A stretch of DNA of 64,000 nt from Betaproteobacteria bacterium (GCA_016861185.1 BOKW01000010.1:100296-164295), one strand, 5' to 3'; counted from the stretch's first letter, positions 8,194-24,061 are shown. The notes: a model not told the origin generated them from the sequence alone. A program made the numbers and translations.

Positions 8194-9756
8194 TCAGTGA
8201 CTGAGATCGATCCGCAGCGTGTCGGGGCCACCGCGCGTCGAGGAGCGCGTGGTCGCGCGGATCGTGTTGGGCGGCTGCGCTTTCGGCGCCAGCCCGCCGA
8301 TTTCGCTCGGTGACGGGAAGTATTTCGACAGGCGCTGCCGCACGGTTTCGGCCTGCTGCTTCAGCCCGTAGCGCGTATAGGTCGTGAACAGTCCCAGCAG
8401 GCAGTCGGCGATCTGCCGCGCATACAGGCTGCGCAGGTTGTCGTCGCCGAGCAGCCGGTCGAGCACCTGCAGCGCCGCGGCGTGCTCGCGCGAACGAACG
8501 AGGCGGCGCGCGAGCCGAAGTTGCTCGTCGACCGGCAGCGCCTGCAGCACTTTCGGCTGGCTCATCTGCAGGAAAACTTTGCGCAGCTCCTCGGGTGCGT
8601 GCCTCTTGCGCTGCCAGAGGATGCGCAGCGCCGCGTCGGCGAGCGTCTTCTCGTCGTGGCCCAGCAGCGCGATGTTGAAGTAGGCGATCAGAAACTCGAG
8701 GTTGTCGGGGTGCAGTTCGACCAGTTCGCGGTAAAGCTGCGCCGCGCGCTTGGTGTCGAGCCGCGCAGCGGCGGCCTGCGCCTGCGCGAGCAGGGACGAC
8801 CGCTTCTCGGCCTGGCGTTCGTCGGCGTAGGCCTCGTCGAGCACGCGGTCGACCTTCTTCGGGTCGCGCGGCCGCAGCAGCCACGCGATCAGCGCGCCGA
8901 AGACGAAGCCGCCCAGATGCGCGGCGTAGGCCACGCGCGAGCCCGGCGCGGACGCCCACTGGTACAGCTCGTTGACGATCCACACCGGCAGCAGCGCCAG
9001 CGCGGGAACGCGCGCGGTGTCGAAATAGAAGACGATCCAGTAGAACACCGGCACACGGCGCGTCCAGTACAGCACCGCGACCATCGCCATCGCACCCGAG
9101 ATCGCGCCCGAGGCGCCGATCAGCATGCCGCCCGAAAACAGCGAAAACAGCCCGCCGGCGAGCGCGCCGCTCGCCACGTAGCCGAGCAGGAAGCGCACGC
9201 GCCCGAGCGCGGCCTCGGCGAAAGGACCCGCGAGCAGCAGCACGATCATGTTCCCCAGCCAATGGCCGAAGTCGCCGTGCAGGAACTGGTGCGTCAGGAA
9301 GCGCCAGGGCTCCGCAGGGCCGGGCTTCAGCGCGTAGCGCTCGGTGAACGCGCGCGCGAGCATCGACTCGAAGCGCTCGCGCTGCTCGCGCCACTGCTCG
9401 TACACCGGATCGTCGCTGCGGATCACGCGGCCGGCCTTCAGATCGCGCATGAAGTCGGCGTCGCTCTGCATCAGCATCACCGCGGGCAGCACGCCCGCCT
9501 GCGCAGGGATCGAGCGCAGGCGCTCGATGCGCTCGAGCGCTTCGGCGTCGGTGCGGTCCAGCAGCCAGTTGCGGTAGCGCGGCAGCTCGATCTTCGGCAG
9601 TTCGCTCTGCGCGTAGTTCTCGAACGCGGCGCGGTAGATCGCGTCGTCGCGCGACTGCAGAAAGAAGAAGACGATCGCGTTGACCAGGATCAGCGCGAGC
9701 GTGATCGCCGGCAGCGACTTGGCCGAAAAGCGCGTCTGATACGGAATGATCAGCAT
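8194..9756 (-). CDS. Rhomboid family intramembrane serine protease with extended C-terminal domain
   Basis: A 520-aa membrane protease. The rhomboid core (about residues 155-320) has the H-x-x-x-N helix ([18 protein letters not shown]), the catalytic serine in [12 protein letters not shown] and the catalytic histidine in [16 protein letters not shown]. It is longer than the minimal family. About 150 N-terminal residues follow a first membrane anchor ([19 protein letters not shown]), and about 190 C-terminal residues look like TPR helices ([19 protein letters not shown]). Cleavage targets are unknown. Its ATG overlaps the transaldolase stop, so the two minus-strand genes are probably co-transcribed. 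Confidence 0.92.
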   Translation of the reverse strand: MLIIPYQTRFSAKSLPAITLALILVNAIVFFFLQSRDDAIYRAAFENYAQSELPKIELPRYRNWLLDRTDAEALERIERLRSIPAQAGVLPAVMLMQSDADFMRDLKAGRVIRSDDPVYEQWREQRERFESMLARAFTERYALKPGPAEPWRFLTHQFLHGDFGHWLGNMIVLLLAGPFAEAALGRVRFLLGYVASGALAGGLFSLFSGGMLIGASGAISGAMAMVAVLYWTRRVPVFYWIVFYFDTARVPALALLPVWIVNELYQWASAPGSRVAYAAHLGGFVFGALIAWLLRPRDPKKVDRVLDEAYADERQAEKRSSLLAQAQAAAARLDTKRAAQLYRELVELHPDNLEFLIAYFNIALLGHDEKTLADAALRILWQRKRHAPEELRKVFLQMSQPKVLQALPVDEQLRLARRLVRSREHAAALQVLDRLLGDDNLRSLYARQIADCLLGLFTTYTRYGLKQQAETVRQRLSKYFPSPSEIGGLAPKAQPPNTIRATTRSSTRGGPDTLRIDLSH

Positions 9757-10715
9757 TGCGCGACCGGCTCGGTGGCGAGTTCGGCGATCAGCCGCTGCAG
9801 CTTGACCGCGTCGGCCGCGAAGATGCGGATGCCTTCGGCGAGCTTTTCGGTCGCCATTGCATCGTCGTTCAGCGCGTAGCGGAAGTCGGCCTCGGCCAAG
9901 GGCGCGCGCGTCGAGGTCTGCGCCGGCGGCACGAGCGCGCGTTCGAGCTTGCCTTCGGACGTCGCGAGCTGCTCGAGCAGCTCGGGGCTGATCGTCAGCA
10001 GATCGCAGCCGGCGAGCGCCACGATCTGGCCGAGATTGCGGAAGCTCGCGCCCATGATCTCGGTCGGATAGCCGCCGCCCTTCAGCCGCGCGTAGATCGC
10101 ATGCACAGAACGCACGCCGGGGTCGTTGGCGCCGGCATTGGCCGCTTCGTCCCAGCCCGCTCCGACCGCCCGCTTGTGCCAGTCGTAGATGCGGCCGACG
10201 AAAGGCGAAATCAGCGTGGCGCCGGCATCGGCCGCGGCCTGCGCCTGCGCGACCGAGAACAGCAGCGTCATGTTGCAGTGGATGCCCTCACGCTCCAGCA
10301 ATTCGGCCGCGCGGATGCCTTCCCAGGTCGACGCGATCTTGATCAGCACGCGGCTGCGCCCGACGCCCTGCGCTTCGTACAGTGCGATCAGGCGGCGCGC
10401 GCGCTCGATCGTCGCGCGCGTGTCGAAGGACAGCCGCGCGTCGACCTCGGTCGAGACGCGGCCGTCGATCAGCTTCAGGATTGCTACGCCGAAGGCGACC
10501 AGCACGCGGTCGAGCAGCCGTTCGGCCGGCGCGCCGCGGGCGGGCGCCACCGCGGTGCGGATCAGCGGCGCGTACTGCGGGCTCTGCGCGGCCTTCAGGA
10601 TCAGCGACGGATTGGTCGTCGCGTCGCGCGGCCGATGGCGCGCGATCGCGGCGATGTCGCCCGTATCGGCGACAATCGTCGTAAAGCGCTTCAGTTGCTC
10701 GAGCAGCGCGGGCAT
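9750..10715 (-). CDS. tal: Transaldolase
   Basis: Transaldolase (321 aa, TalB-type length) of the pentose phosphate pathway, exchanging a dihydroxyacetone unit between sugar phosphates. [12 protein letters not shown] gives the N-terminal signature. The Schiff-base lysine is in [17 protein letters not shown], and [11 protein letters not shown] and [11 protein letters not shown] are typical downstream blocks. The ATG at 10715 is chosen because homologs begin [16 protein letters not shown]; the upstream open frame has no similarity. It diverges from carA across a 166-base spacer. Confidence 0.96.
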   Translation of the reverse strand: MPALLEQLKRFTTIVADTGDIAAIARHRPRDATTNPSLILKAAQSPQYAPLIRTAVAPARGAPAERLLDRVLVAFGVAILKLIDGRVSTEVDARLSFDTRATIERARRLIALYEAQGVGRSRVLIKIASTWEGIRAAELLEREGIHCNMTLLFSVAQAQAAADAGATLISPFVGRIYDWHKRAVGAGWDEAANAGANDPGVRSVHAIYARLKGGGYPTEIMGASFRNLGQIVALAGCDLLTISPELLEQLATSEGKLERALVPPAQTSTRAPLAEADFRYALNDDAMATEKLAEGIRIFAADAVKLQRLIAELATEPVAQC

Positions 10716-10791
10716 AACGGTCGACGCTAGCAGCGTGGACGGATCGGCGAAGGTCGGAAAGCTATACTTCGCCAGTTTAACTTTCGCGATC

Positions 10792-10846
10792 GCGCCGGCG
10801 GCGGAATTCCCGTACCGCGCATCGCTGATGCACCGCCGGCCGGCGC
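10792..10846 (+). promoter_or_regulatory. Possible carA leader hairpin
   Basis: In the spacer between divergent tal and carA, the arm GCGCCGGCGGCGG (10792-10804) can pair with CCGCCGGCCGGCGC (10833-10846), leaving one bulged base. A TATACT sequence at 10763-10768 could be a -10 for carA, but there is no convincing -35. If that start is real, the hairpin sits in the untranslated leader. No U-tract follows, so it is not an ordinary terminator. Confidence 0.3.
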
Positions 10847-10881
10847 GATGCCGGAGGCGGACGGTGCGCCGAGGAGCCTGC

Positions 10882-12024
10882 TTGTCTTCCCTGATTGCTG
10901 ATTCTCGTCCCCTCGCGCTGCTCGCGCTGGCCGACGGGACGGTCTTCCGCGGCCGTTCGATCGGCGCCGAAGGCTCCGCGGTCGGCGAAGTCGTGTTCAA
11001 CACGGCGATGACCGGCTACCAGGAGATCCTGACCGACCCGAGCTATTGCCGTCAGCTCGTCACGCTGACCTATCCGCACATCGGCAATACCGGCACCAAC
11101 GCCGAGGACGTCGAGGCGAGCCGCGTACACGCCGCCGGGTTGATCGTGCGCGACCTGCCGCGCGTGCACTCGAACTTCCGCGCGCAGGAGTCGCTCGGCG
11201 ACTACCTGCGGCGCGAAAAGACCGTCGCGATCGCCGACATCGACACGCGCAAGCTGACGCGCATCCTGCGCGACCGGGGCGCACAGCCGGGTGCGATCCT
11301 GGTCGGCGCCGACGAAGCGGAAGCAGTGCGGCTGGCGCGTTCGTTCCCCGGCATGGCGGGGCTCGACCTGGCGAAGGTCGTCTCGGCGCCCGAGCCGTAC
11401 GAGTGGCCCGAAACCGCGTGGGCGCTCGGCGCGGGCTACGGCACGCTTGCGGAACCGAAGCGGCACGTCGTGGCGTACGACTTCGGCGTCAAGCGCAACA
11501 TCCTGCGGCTGCTCGCGAGCCGGGGCTGCCGCATCACGGTCGTTCCGGCGCAGACGCCTGCGGCCGAAGCGATCCGTCTGAAGCCGGACGGCGTGTTCCT
11601 GTCGAACGGTCCCGGCGACCCGGAGCCGTGCGACTACGCGATCGAAGCGACGCGCGAGTTGATCGCGCGCGGCTATCCGACCTTCGGCATCTGCCTCGGC
11701 CACCAGATCATGGGGCTCGCCTCGGGCGGGCGGACGCTGAAGATGAAGTTCGGTCATCACGGCGCGAACCATCCGGTGCAGGACCTCGACACCGGGCGGG
11801 TCGCGATCACCTCGCAGAACCACGGTTTCGCGGTCGATCCGAAATCGCTGCCGGAACACTGCAAGGTCACGCACGTGTCGCTGTTCGACGGCACGCTGCA
11901 GGGCTTCCGCCGCACCGACAAGCCCGCGTTCTGCTTCCAGGGCCATCCCGAGGCGAGCCCGGGCCCGCACGACATCGCGTACCTCTTCGATCGCTTCGTG
12001 AAACTCATCGACGAACGCAAGTAG
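10882..12024 (+). CDS. carA: Carbamoyl-phosphate synthase small (glutaminase) subunit
   Basis: CarA (380 aa) releases ammonia from glutamine for CarB in arginine and pyrimidine synthesis. The N-terminal half has [15 protein letters not shown] and [12 protein letters not shown]. The C-terminal class I amidotransferase has the catalytic cysteine in FGICLGHQ and the His/Glu pair in [11 protein letters not shown]. No ATG fits; TTG 10882 is chosen because GAGGAG (10871-10876) ends 5 bases before it and the length matches the family (about 380). An in-frame GTG at 10864 is the alternative. carB starts on the next base after the stop. Confidence 0.95.
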   Translation: MSSLIADSRPLALLALADGTVFRGRSIGAEGSAVGEVVFNTAMTGYQEILTDPSYCRQLVTLTYPHIGNTGTNAEDVEASRVHAAGLIVRDLPRVHSNFRAQESLGDYLRREKTVAIADIDTRKLTRILRDRGAQPGAILVGADEAEAVRLARSFPGMAGLDLAKVVSAPEPYEWPETAWALGAGYGTLAEPKRHVVAYDFGVKRNILRLLASRGCRITVVPAQTPAAEAIRLKPDGVFLSNGPGDPEPCDYAIEATRELIARGYPTFGICLGHQIMGLASGGRTLKMKFGHHGANHPVQDLDTGRVAITSQNHGFAVDPKSLPEHCKVTHVSLFDGTLQGFRRTDKPAFCFQGHPEASPGPHDIAYLFDRFVKLIDERK

Positions 12025-15249
<3,225 letters not shown>

Positions 15250-15300
15250 CGGCTGTTCCGGCTTGCGCCGCCGCGCGCTGCTCGCTAAATTCTGCGCATC

Positions 15301-15331
15301 GGCCCCGGCAGTGCCGGGGCCTTGTTTTTTT
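15301..15331 (+). terminator. Intrinsic terminator after carB / in greA leader
   Basis: GGCCCCGGC (15301-15309), loop AGT, GCCGGGGCC (15313-15321), then TTGTTTTTTT. This is the strongest terminator in the window. Its T-tract ends only 19 bases before the greA ATG, so any greA message with a leader must be transcribed through it. Confidence 0.9.
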
Positions 15332-15350
15332 CGCTTTTTCCGGAACCGTC

Positions 15351-15824
15351 ATGCCCATCCCGATCACCGCGCGCGGTGCCGAGAAACTGAAAGCCGAGCT
15401 GCAGCGGCTGAAGGCCGTCGATCGTCCGGCGATCATCCAGTCGATCAAGGAAGCGCGGGACAAAGGCGACCTCTCTGAGAACGCCGAATACGATGCCGCG
15501 CGCGAGCGCCAGGGTTTCATCGAGGGGCGGATCCAGGAGCTGGAAGGCAAGCTCGCGGCGCTGCAGGTCATCGACCCGGCGACCGTCGACGCCGGCGGGC
15601 GCATCGTCTTCGGCGCGACCGTCGAGCTGGAGGATCAGAGCACGGGCGAAGTCGTCAAGTACCAGATCGTCGGCGACGATGAGGCCGACATCAAGGCGGG
15701 GCTGATTTCGATCTCGAGTCCGATCGCGCGCGCGCTGATCGGCCGCAGCGAAGGCGATACTGCCGAGGTGCTCGCCCCGTCGGGCAAGCGCCACTACGAC
15801 ATCCTGAGCGTCGTCTACGAGTAG
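15351..15824 (+). CDS. greA: Transcription elongation factor GreA
   Basis: GreA (157 aa, standard length) rescues backtracked RNA polymerase by stimulating transcript cleavage. The N-terminal coiled coil includes [18 protein letters not shown], with the acidic tip residues (D and E of the DLSENAEY loop) intact. The C-terminal globular domain (from ~80) has [12 protein letters not shown] and [19 protein letters not shown]. Position after carAB is common in Beta- and Gammaproteobacteria. An intrinsic terminator immediately upstream suggests that its expression is set by readthrough. No promoter fits between terminator and start. Confidence 0.97.
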   Translation: MPIPITARGAEKLKAELQRLKAVDRPAIIQSIKEARDKGDLSENAEYDAARERQGFIEGRIQELEGKLAALQVIDPATVDAGGRIVFGATVELEDQSTGEVVKYQIVGDDEADIKAGLISISSPIARALIGRSEGDTAEVLAPSGKRHYDILSVVYE

Positions 15825-15835
15825 CGGGCGACGCC

Positions 15836-16318
15836 TCAGCGGCTGCGCGAACCCGGTTTGCCCTTGGCCGTGCGCCGCGCGGTGCGCTCGATCGGCTTGG
15901 CCGGTCGGCGCGGCGCCGGTTTCGGCGCGGTCGCGCGGATCTCGCGCCGATCGGCCTTCGTGCGCACGGGCGCGGCCGGGGGCGTCTTGCCGGCGAGCGT
16001 CCGGCGCATGCGCGGCGCGGTCTCGGTCGCCTTCGCCTCGTCGGGCCTCGGCCGGAACAGCACGAACAGCTTGCCGATCATCTGCACGCGCGCCGCGCCG
16101 AGCCGCTCGGCGACCGCGCGGAAAATGTCGTCGCGCTCCGCGCGATCGTCGCCGGGCACGCGAACCTTGATCAGTTCGTGCGCGGTCAGGGCGCGGTCGA
16201 TTTCCTTGACGACGGCGTCGGTCAGCCCGCTCGCGCCCAGCAGCACCACCGGATCGAGGCGGTGCGCCGCGCCCTTGAGTTGCTGCCGTTGTTTCGGCGT
16301 CAGTTCGATTTCCGCCAT
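15836..16318 (-). CDS. yhbY: YhbY-type CRM-domain RNA-binding protein
   Basis: A 160-aa protein. The first ~97 residues form a CRM (chloroplast splicing and ribosome maturation) domain: [20 protein letters not shown], the GxxG-like [12 protein letters not shown] loop, and [17 protein letters not shown]. coli YhbY associates with pre-50S particles, and a ribosome assembly role is expected. The last ~60 residues are a basic Arg/Lys/Ala/Pro tail absent from the short E. coli protein but common in Betaproteobacteria. It converges on greA with 11 bases between stops and diverges from rlmE. Confidence 0.94.
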   Translation of the reverse strand: MAEIELTPKQRQQLKGAAHRLDPVVLLGASGLTDAVVKEIDRALTAHELIKVRVPGDDRAERDDIFRAVAERLGAARVQMIGKLFVLFRPRPDEAKATETAPRMRRTLAGKTPPAAPVRTKADRREIRATAPKPAPRRPAKPIERTARRTAKGKPGSRSR

Positions 16319-16369
16319 CTCCGGCTCCCGTTTGAAACTAGTCTAGCCTTCGATCGACCGATCGCTGCC

Positions 16370-17020
16370 ATGCCGACCGCGAAGAAGAAGCATCGCTCGA
16401 ATCCCGAGTGGATCCGGCGTCACCTCACCGATCCTTTCGTGAAGGCGGCGACCAAACACGGCTATCGCGCCCGTTCCGCGTACAAGCTCGCGGAGATCGA
16501 CGATCGCGACAAGCTGCTGAAGCCCGGCAGCGTCGTGATCGATCTGGGTGCGGCGCCGGGAAGCTGGACCCAGGTCGTGCGCGAGCGGCTGACGGACCGC
16601 CAAGGGGTGGTGCGCGGCCGCATCATCGCGCTCGACGTGCTGCCGATGGATCCGCTGCCCGACGTGACCTTCATTCAGGGCGATTTCCGTGAAGCCGACG
16701 TCGAAGCGCAGCTCGTGGCCGCGCTCGATGGCGAACGCGCCGACGTGATCCTGTCGGACATGGCCCCCAATCTTTCGGGCATCGCCGCCGTCGACGCGGC
16801 GCGCAGCGGCCACCTGTGCGAGCTGGCGCTCGCGTTCGCCCAGGCGCATCTGAAGCCGGGCGGTGCGCTGCTGGTCAAGGCCTTCCAGGGCAGCGGCTAC
16901 AGCCAGTTCGTCGAGGCGCTCAAGAAGACCTTCACGAACGTCGTCGTGCGCAAGCCCGCCGCGTCGCGCGACAGCTCGAGCGAAACCTACCTGCTCGCGC
17001 GGGGTCTGAAACAGCGTTGA
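16370..17020 (+). CDS. rlmE: 23S rRNA (uridine-2'-O-)-methyltransferase RlmE
   Basis: RlmE (FtsJ/RrmJ, 216 aa) methylates U2552 of 23S rRNA late in 50S assembly, using S-adenosylmethionine. The basic N-terminus ([15 protein letters not shown]) precedes [13 protein letters not shown], the SAM-binding [15 protein letters not shown] and [10 protein letters not shown]. The K-D-K-E catalytic residues fall in [21 protein letters not shown] and [13 protein letters not shown] 16370 matches homolog starts. It sits upstream of ftsH as in E. coli, but here 177 bases with a separate heat-shock-type promoter divide them. Confidence 0.96.
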   Translation: MPTAKKKHRSNPEWIRRHLTDPFVKAATKHGYRARSAYKLAEIDDRDKLLKPGSVVIDLGAAPGSWTQVVRERLTDRQGVVRGRIIALDVLPMDPLPDVTFIQGDFREADVEAQLVAALDGERADVILSDMAPNLSGIAAVDAARSGHLCELALAFAQAHLKPGGALLVKAFQGSGYSQFVEALKKTFTNVVVRKPAASRDSSSETYLLARGLKQR

Positions 17021-17061
17021 ACTGAGGGTTTGCCAAGGGGCGCATTCGATCGCTGCAAGCC

Positions 17062-17091
17062 CTTGAAAAAGCAGGGTGATCGCCCCCATCT
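17062..17091 (+). promoter_or_regulatory. Sigma-32 (heat-shock) type promoter for ftsH
   Basis: CTTGAAA (17062-17068), a 15-base spacer and CCCCATCT (17084-17091) match the RpoH consensus CTTGAAA-N13-15-CCCCATnT at every defined position. The ftsH start lies 107 bases downstream. ftsH is an established RpoH regulon member in E. coli, where the promoter lies before rlmE rather than between the two genes. Confidence 0.82.
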
Positions 17092-17197
17092 GCGGGCATG
17101 TTTCGATGCCGCCTCGGATGGGCCTGCAGGTGCGATTGGGCCTAGAATCCGAGCCATCCGTCCGCTGCCGGTTGCGGACCTCGTCGGGAGTCGTGTC

Positions 17198-19099
<1,902 letters not shown>

Positions 19100-19120
19100 G
19101 CGCAGCCGAAGCGTTCCCGA

Positions 19121-19148
19121 ACGCCCGCGCAAGCGGGCGTTTGCATTT
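19121..19148 (+). terminator. Intrinsic terminator of ftsH
   Basis: ACGCCCGC (19121-19128), loop GCAA, GCGGGCGT (19133-19140), then TTGCATTTT. It ends at the base before the stop of the convergent HDOD gene, so it may also slow transcription arriving from that side. Confidence 0.85.
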
Positions 19149-20516
19149 TCAGACTTCGCCGCCGAGCTGGGTCGCGCCCGCGGCCCAGTCGGCCGCTTCG
19201 GCATACAGCGCGGCGGCCTTGTCGCGGTTCAGCTCGAGCTTCGCGCAGGCCGCTTCCTGCCGCGCGTCGTCCCCGGTTTCGAGCGCGAGCGCGAGGTCGA
19301 GATAAGACCGCCACGGACCGCTTTCGGCGATCAGCGCGTCGATCGTCTGCGCGGGCAGCAGCGGCATCAGCGCGAGCGCCGATTCCAGCGGCACGTTCAG
19401 CAGCAGATCGAGCAGCGAAAACGCGCCGGTGACGAACAGCGCTTCGGGCGGATCGGTGCGGCTGCGCGCGATCGCGACCAGCTCGAGCAGGCGCCCGCGC
19501 ACGAGCGCCGTCTCGTGCAGCGCGCGCGCCAGCGGCACGCTGCCCGCGCTCGACAGCAGCAGCACCGCGAGCCAGCGGTACAGTTCGCGCGTGCCCAGCA
19601 TCATCACCGCTTCCTGCAGCGAACCGATCGAACGCCCCAGCCCGTAGGCCGCGCTGCCCAGAATCCGCATCAGCCGGTACGACAGCGTGACGTCGGCCTT
19701 GAACAGTTCGGCGATGTCGCGCGGCGGCCGGCCGGCGGTCAGCGCCGAGAGGATGTTGGCGATCGTCACCGTCTGCACCGACGCCTGGCCGGTGCGCTGC
19801 GCCGCGGCCTGCGCGTATGCGCCGCACGCGTAATCGGCGCCTTTCTGCAAGGCGGCCGCAACGTCCTCGAACGAACGCAGATTCGTGACGATGCGGCCCT
19901 GCCTGGGAATCGCCCGCTGCGCGGGTCCGCTCGGCGCGCCGCGGGCGCCCCCGGCGGCGTTGATCACGACGAACTCGGGCGGCGGCTCGACCAGCGCAAT
20001 CTCCGGCGCGAGCGCGATCTTCAGGTCTTGGCTGCGCAGGATCGACAGCACGACCGGCGCCTCGGTGCCGAGCGCGTCGAGCGTGATTCCGTCGAGCGCG
20101 ACGATCGCGCCGCGCGGCAGCTGGGCGACCGCGGCGCTGTGGCGCAGCGTGGCCGGCGGCAGATTCAGCACCGCGGTGCGCGGCGCCCGCATCACCGCCT
20201 GCGCGGCCTGCGCGAACGCGAAGTCGAGCGTCTCCTGCAGCGCGCGCTGCGCGTGCGTGCGGCGCAGCCGCTCGGCGGCCCAGGGGGAAAGCCGCAGGTC
20301 CCAGCCCCCGATCGCGCCGCGACGGTCGAGCAGCGGACGGCGTGCGACGAGCCGCCACGGCTGCGCGAGGTCGGCGCTCGGCGCGCGCGGCGCGACCGCC
20401 GGCGGTGCGGCTCTGCCCGCGGCGGGTGCGGCTTCTCTCTTCGCTTCGTTCTTCTCGCCGTTCTTCGCGGCGTCCGGTGCCCGTTGGCCCCAGCGCGCAA
20501 GCAGTTGTCGCAGCAT
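19149..20516 (-). CDS. HDOD-domain signalling protein with degenerate EAL-like N-terminus
   Basis: 455 aa. The N-terminal ~60 residues are low-complexity and Ala/Arg-rich. Residues ~65-250 have the layout of a degraded EAL-like domain (ARRPLLDRRGAIGGWDLRLS ... GAIVALDGITLDALG ... KIALAPEIALVE) without an EAL signature, so cyclic-di-GMP cleavage is not expected. The C-terminal ~200 residues form an HDOD domain (FKADVTLSYRLMRILGSAAY, AVMMLGTRELYRWLAVLLL). This is the YuxH/CdgJ-like architecture linked to signalling and motility in Proteobacteria. Partner and output are unknown. It diverges from folP. Confidence 0.85.
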   Translation of the reverse strand: MLRQLLARWGQRAPDAAKNGEKNEAKREAAPAAGRAAPPAVAPRAPSADLAQPWRLVARRPLLDRRGAIGGWDLRLSPWAAERLRRTHAQRALQETLDFAFAQAAQAVMRAPRTAVLNLPPATLRHSAAVAQLPRGAIVALDGITLDALGTEAPVVLSILRSQDLKIALAPEIALVEPPPEFVVINAAGGARGAPSGPAQRAIPRQGRIVTNLRSFEDVAAALQKGADYACGAYAQAAAQRTGQASVQTVTIANILSALTAGRPPRDIAELFKADVTLSYRLMRILGSAAYGLGRSIGSLQEAVMMLGTRELYRWLAVLLLSSAGSVPLARALHETALVRGRLLELVAIARSRTDPPEALFVTGAFSLLDLLLNVPLESALALMPLLPAQTIDALIAESGPWRSYLDLALALETGDDARQEAACAKLELNRDKAAALYAEAADWAAGATQLGGEV

Positions 20517-20573
20517 CGTGGTCCTCGTGACGCGTCACTAGAATGCAGGCTTCGCTATCGGCTGGCAAGCGCG

Positions 20574-21427
20574 GTGGATCAAAGTGTTTCGGGCGCGCGT
20601 TGGGCGTGCCGCGGTCGGGTTTTCGACCTCGCGCGCCCACTCGTGATGGGCATCGTGAACGTCACGCCCGACTCGTTTTCGGACGGCGGGCGGTTCTTCG
20701 ACTTCGAGCGTGCGCTGGCGCACGGCGAGCGGCTGATCGCCGAAGGCGCCGATCTGCTCGACATCGGCGGCGAGTCGACGCGGCCCGGCGCGGCCGGGGT
20801 CGGCGTCGACGAGGAACTGGCGCGCGTGATCCCGCTGGTGTGCACGCTGCGCGAACGCGGGGTTCCGATTTCGATCGACACGAGCAAACCCGAGGTGATG
20901 CGCGCCGCGCTGGCCGAGGGCGCGGCGGTCGTCAACGACGTGCGCGCGCTGCGCGCCGGTGGCGCGCTCGAAGCCGTCGCCGCGTCCGACTGCGGCATCG
21001 TGCTGATGCACATGCAGGGCGAACCGCGCACGATGCAGCTCGCTCCGCACTACGACGACGTCGTGCGCGAAGTCGGCGACTTCCTGCGCGCGCGCCGCGA
21101 TGCGCTGGTGGCCGCGGGCGTGGCGCGCGAGCGCATCGCGCTCGACCCCGGCTTCGGCTTCGGCAAGACCGTCGCCCACAACTTCGCGCTGCTCGCGCGG
21201 CTGCATGAACTGACCGCGCTCGGGCAGCCTTTGCTCGCCGGGCTGTCGCGCAAGTCGATGCTCGGCCACGCGACCGGGCGCGCCGTCGACGAACGCGTGC
21301 ACGGCTCGGTCGCCGCGGCGCTGCTGGCCGTGCAGCGCGGAGCGCGTATCGTGAGGGTGCACGACGTGGCCGCGACGCGCGATGCGCTGGCGGTCTGGCA
21401 GGCGGTCATCCAACAGGGAGAGGGGCA

Positions 21428-21431
<4 letters not shown>
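20574..21431 (+). CDS. folP: Dihydropteroate synthase
   Basis: FolP (285 aa) joins p-aminobenzoate to hydroxymethyl-dihydropterin diphosphate in folate synthesis and is the sulfonamide target. Key blocks are [15 protein letters not shown] (substrate loop 1), [11 protein letters not shown] (loop 2), [36 protein letters not shown] and [12 protein letters not shown] 20574 is the only plausible start near the expected length; no clear Shine-Dalgarno is seen. It overlaps glmM by four bases. The usual ftsH-folP-glmM order is interrupted only by the opposite-strand HDOD gene. Confidence 0.96.
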
Positions 21432-22777
<1,346 letters not shown>

Positions 22778-22871
22778 ACGCCGTCGCTGCCTGCGACCGC
22801 GACGGCGGTCCGCGACGGTCTTGTGACAGCGCGTCCCTCGGCACGACCGCCGTGTTGGCGGCGGGCCGGAC

Positions 22872-22905
22872 TTGTCACCGAAGCGTCACATGCGCTTCAT
22901 AGACT
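22872..22905 (+). promoter_or_regulatory. Pho box and -10 of pstS promoter
   Basis: TTGTCAC (22872-22878), CGAA, GCGTCAC (22883-22889) form two PhoB half-sites in the canonical 7-4-7 arrangement (CTGTCAT-N4-CTGTCAT). A -10-like TAGACT (22900-22905) follows after 10 bases, which is the usual PhoB promoter geometry in which the box replaces the -35. pstS starts 49 bases downstream. Confidence 0.8.
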
Positions 22906-22954
22906 TCGTGCCGTGAGACGAACAGTCCTCAGCCAACTTCGACCCGAGGTGACC

Positions 22955-23992
22955 ATGAAGCTTCCTTCGATCCAGACCTTCGCCGCCGCGTTCGCGCTGG
23001 CCGGCGCTTTCGGCGCTGCAGCCGCGCAGGACGTGACCGGCGCCGGCGCGACGTTTCCGGCGCCGCTGTACGCCAAATGGGCCGACGCCTACCACAAGGC
23101 CACCGGCACGCGCGTGAACTACCAGTCGGTCGGCTCGGGCGCGGGACTGCGCCAGATCCGCGGCAAGACGGTGGACTTCGGTGCATCCGACATGCCGCTG
23201 ACCGACGAGGAGTTGGCGAAGGACGGCCTGATGCAGTTCCCGACGGTGATCGGCGGCGTCGTGCCGGTCGTGAACCTGAAGGGCATCGACACGCGCCAGC
23301 TTCGGCTGACCGGCGCCGTGCTCGGCAACATCTACCTCGGCAAGATCACCAGGTGGAACGACCCGGCGATCGCCTCGCTGAACCCGGGGCTCAAGCTGCC
23401 CGACACGGCGATCGCGGTCGTGCGGCGCGCGGACGGTTCGGGAACGACCTTCATCTTCACGAACTACCTGTCGAAGGTGAACGCGGAGTGGAAGTCCAAG
23501 GTCGGCGAAGGCACCGCGGTCAACTGGCCGACCGGCGCGGGCGGCAAGGGCAACGAAGGTGTGGCCGCGTTCGTGCAGCGGCTGCCGAACTCGATCGGCT
23601 ATGTCGAATACGCGTACGCCAAGCAGAACAAGATGACCTACGCGCTGCTGCAGAACGCGGCGGGCAACTTCGTCGCGCCGGACGACGCCACGTTCAAGGC
23701 GGCCGCCGCGGGCGCCGAGTGGCAGAAGTCCTTCTATCAGATCCTGACCAACCAACCGGGCAAGGACGCGTGGCCGATCACCGGCGCGACGTTCATCATG
23801 ATGCAGCTCAAGCAGGACAAGCCGCAGCAGGCCGCCGCGTCGCTGCGCTTCTTCGACTGGGCGTTCAAGAACGGCGACAAGATGGCGGAAGAACTCGACT
23901 ACGTGCCGTTGCCCGACAGCGTGAAGGCGATGATCCGCAAGGCGTGGGCGAAGATCACCGACGACGCAGGCAGGTCGGTATCTCCGCTGTAA
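22955..23992 (+). CDS. pstS: Phosphate ABC transporter periplasmic binding protein
   Basis: PstS (345 aa) captures inorganic phosphate in the periplasm for PstCAB. A Sec signal peptide ends near ...AAAAQ-DVTGAGATFPAPLY. Phosphate-contacting blocks are GAGATFPAP, GSGAGLRQI, DFGASDMPL and RRADGSGTTFIFTNYL. ATG 22955 follows GAGGTGA at a good distance; the longer upstream frame lacks a signal sequence at its start. A Pho box precedes it and a strong hairpin separates it from pstC, consistent with higher pstS expression. Confidence 0.97.
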   Translation: MKLPSIQTFAAAFALAGAFGAAAAQDVTGAGATFPAPLYAKWADAYHKATGTRVNYQSVGSGAGLRQIRGKTVDFGASDMPLTDEELAKDGLMQFPTVIGGVVPVVNLKGIDTRQLRLTGAVLGNIYLGKITRWNDPAIASLNPGLKLPDTAIAVVRRADGSGTTFIFTNYLSKVNAEWKSKVGEGTAVNWPTGAGGKGNEGVAAFVQRLPNSIGYVEYAYAKQNKMTYALLQNAAGNFVAPDDATFKAAAAGAEWQKSFYQILTNQPGKDAWPITGATFIMMQLKQDKPQQAAASLRFFDWAFKNGDKMAEELDYVPLPDSVKAMIRKAWAKITDDAGRSVSPL

Positions 23993-24005
23993 CCCGCAAC
24001 GTCGC

Positions 24006-24036
24006 GCGGGCCGGCGTCATGCCGGCCCGCTTCGTT
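24006..24036 (+). terminator. Strong hairpin between pstS and pstC
   Basis: GCGGGCCGGC (24006-24015), loop GTCAT, GCCGGCCCGC (24021-24030), followed by TTCGTTT. The 10-bp GC stem is perfect but the T-tract is interrupted. It may be a leaky terminator or a 3'-end stabiliser that lets pstS message outnumber pstCAB. Confidence 0.6.
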
Positions 24037-24061
24037 TGTCGACGGTCCCGGAAGGGGCGCC

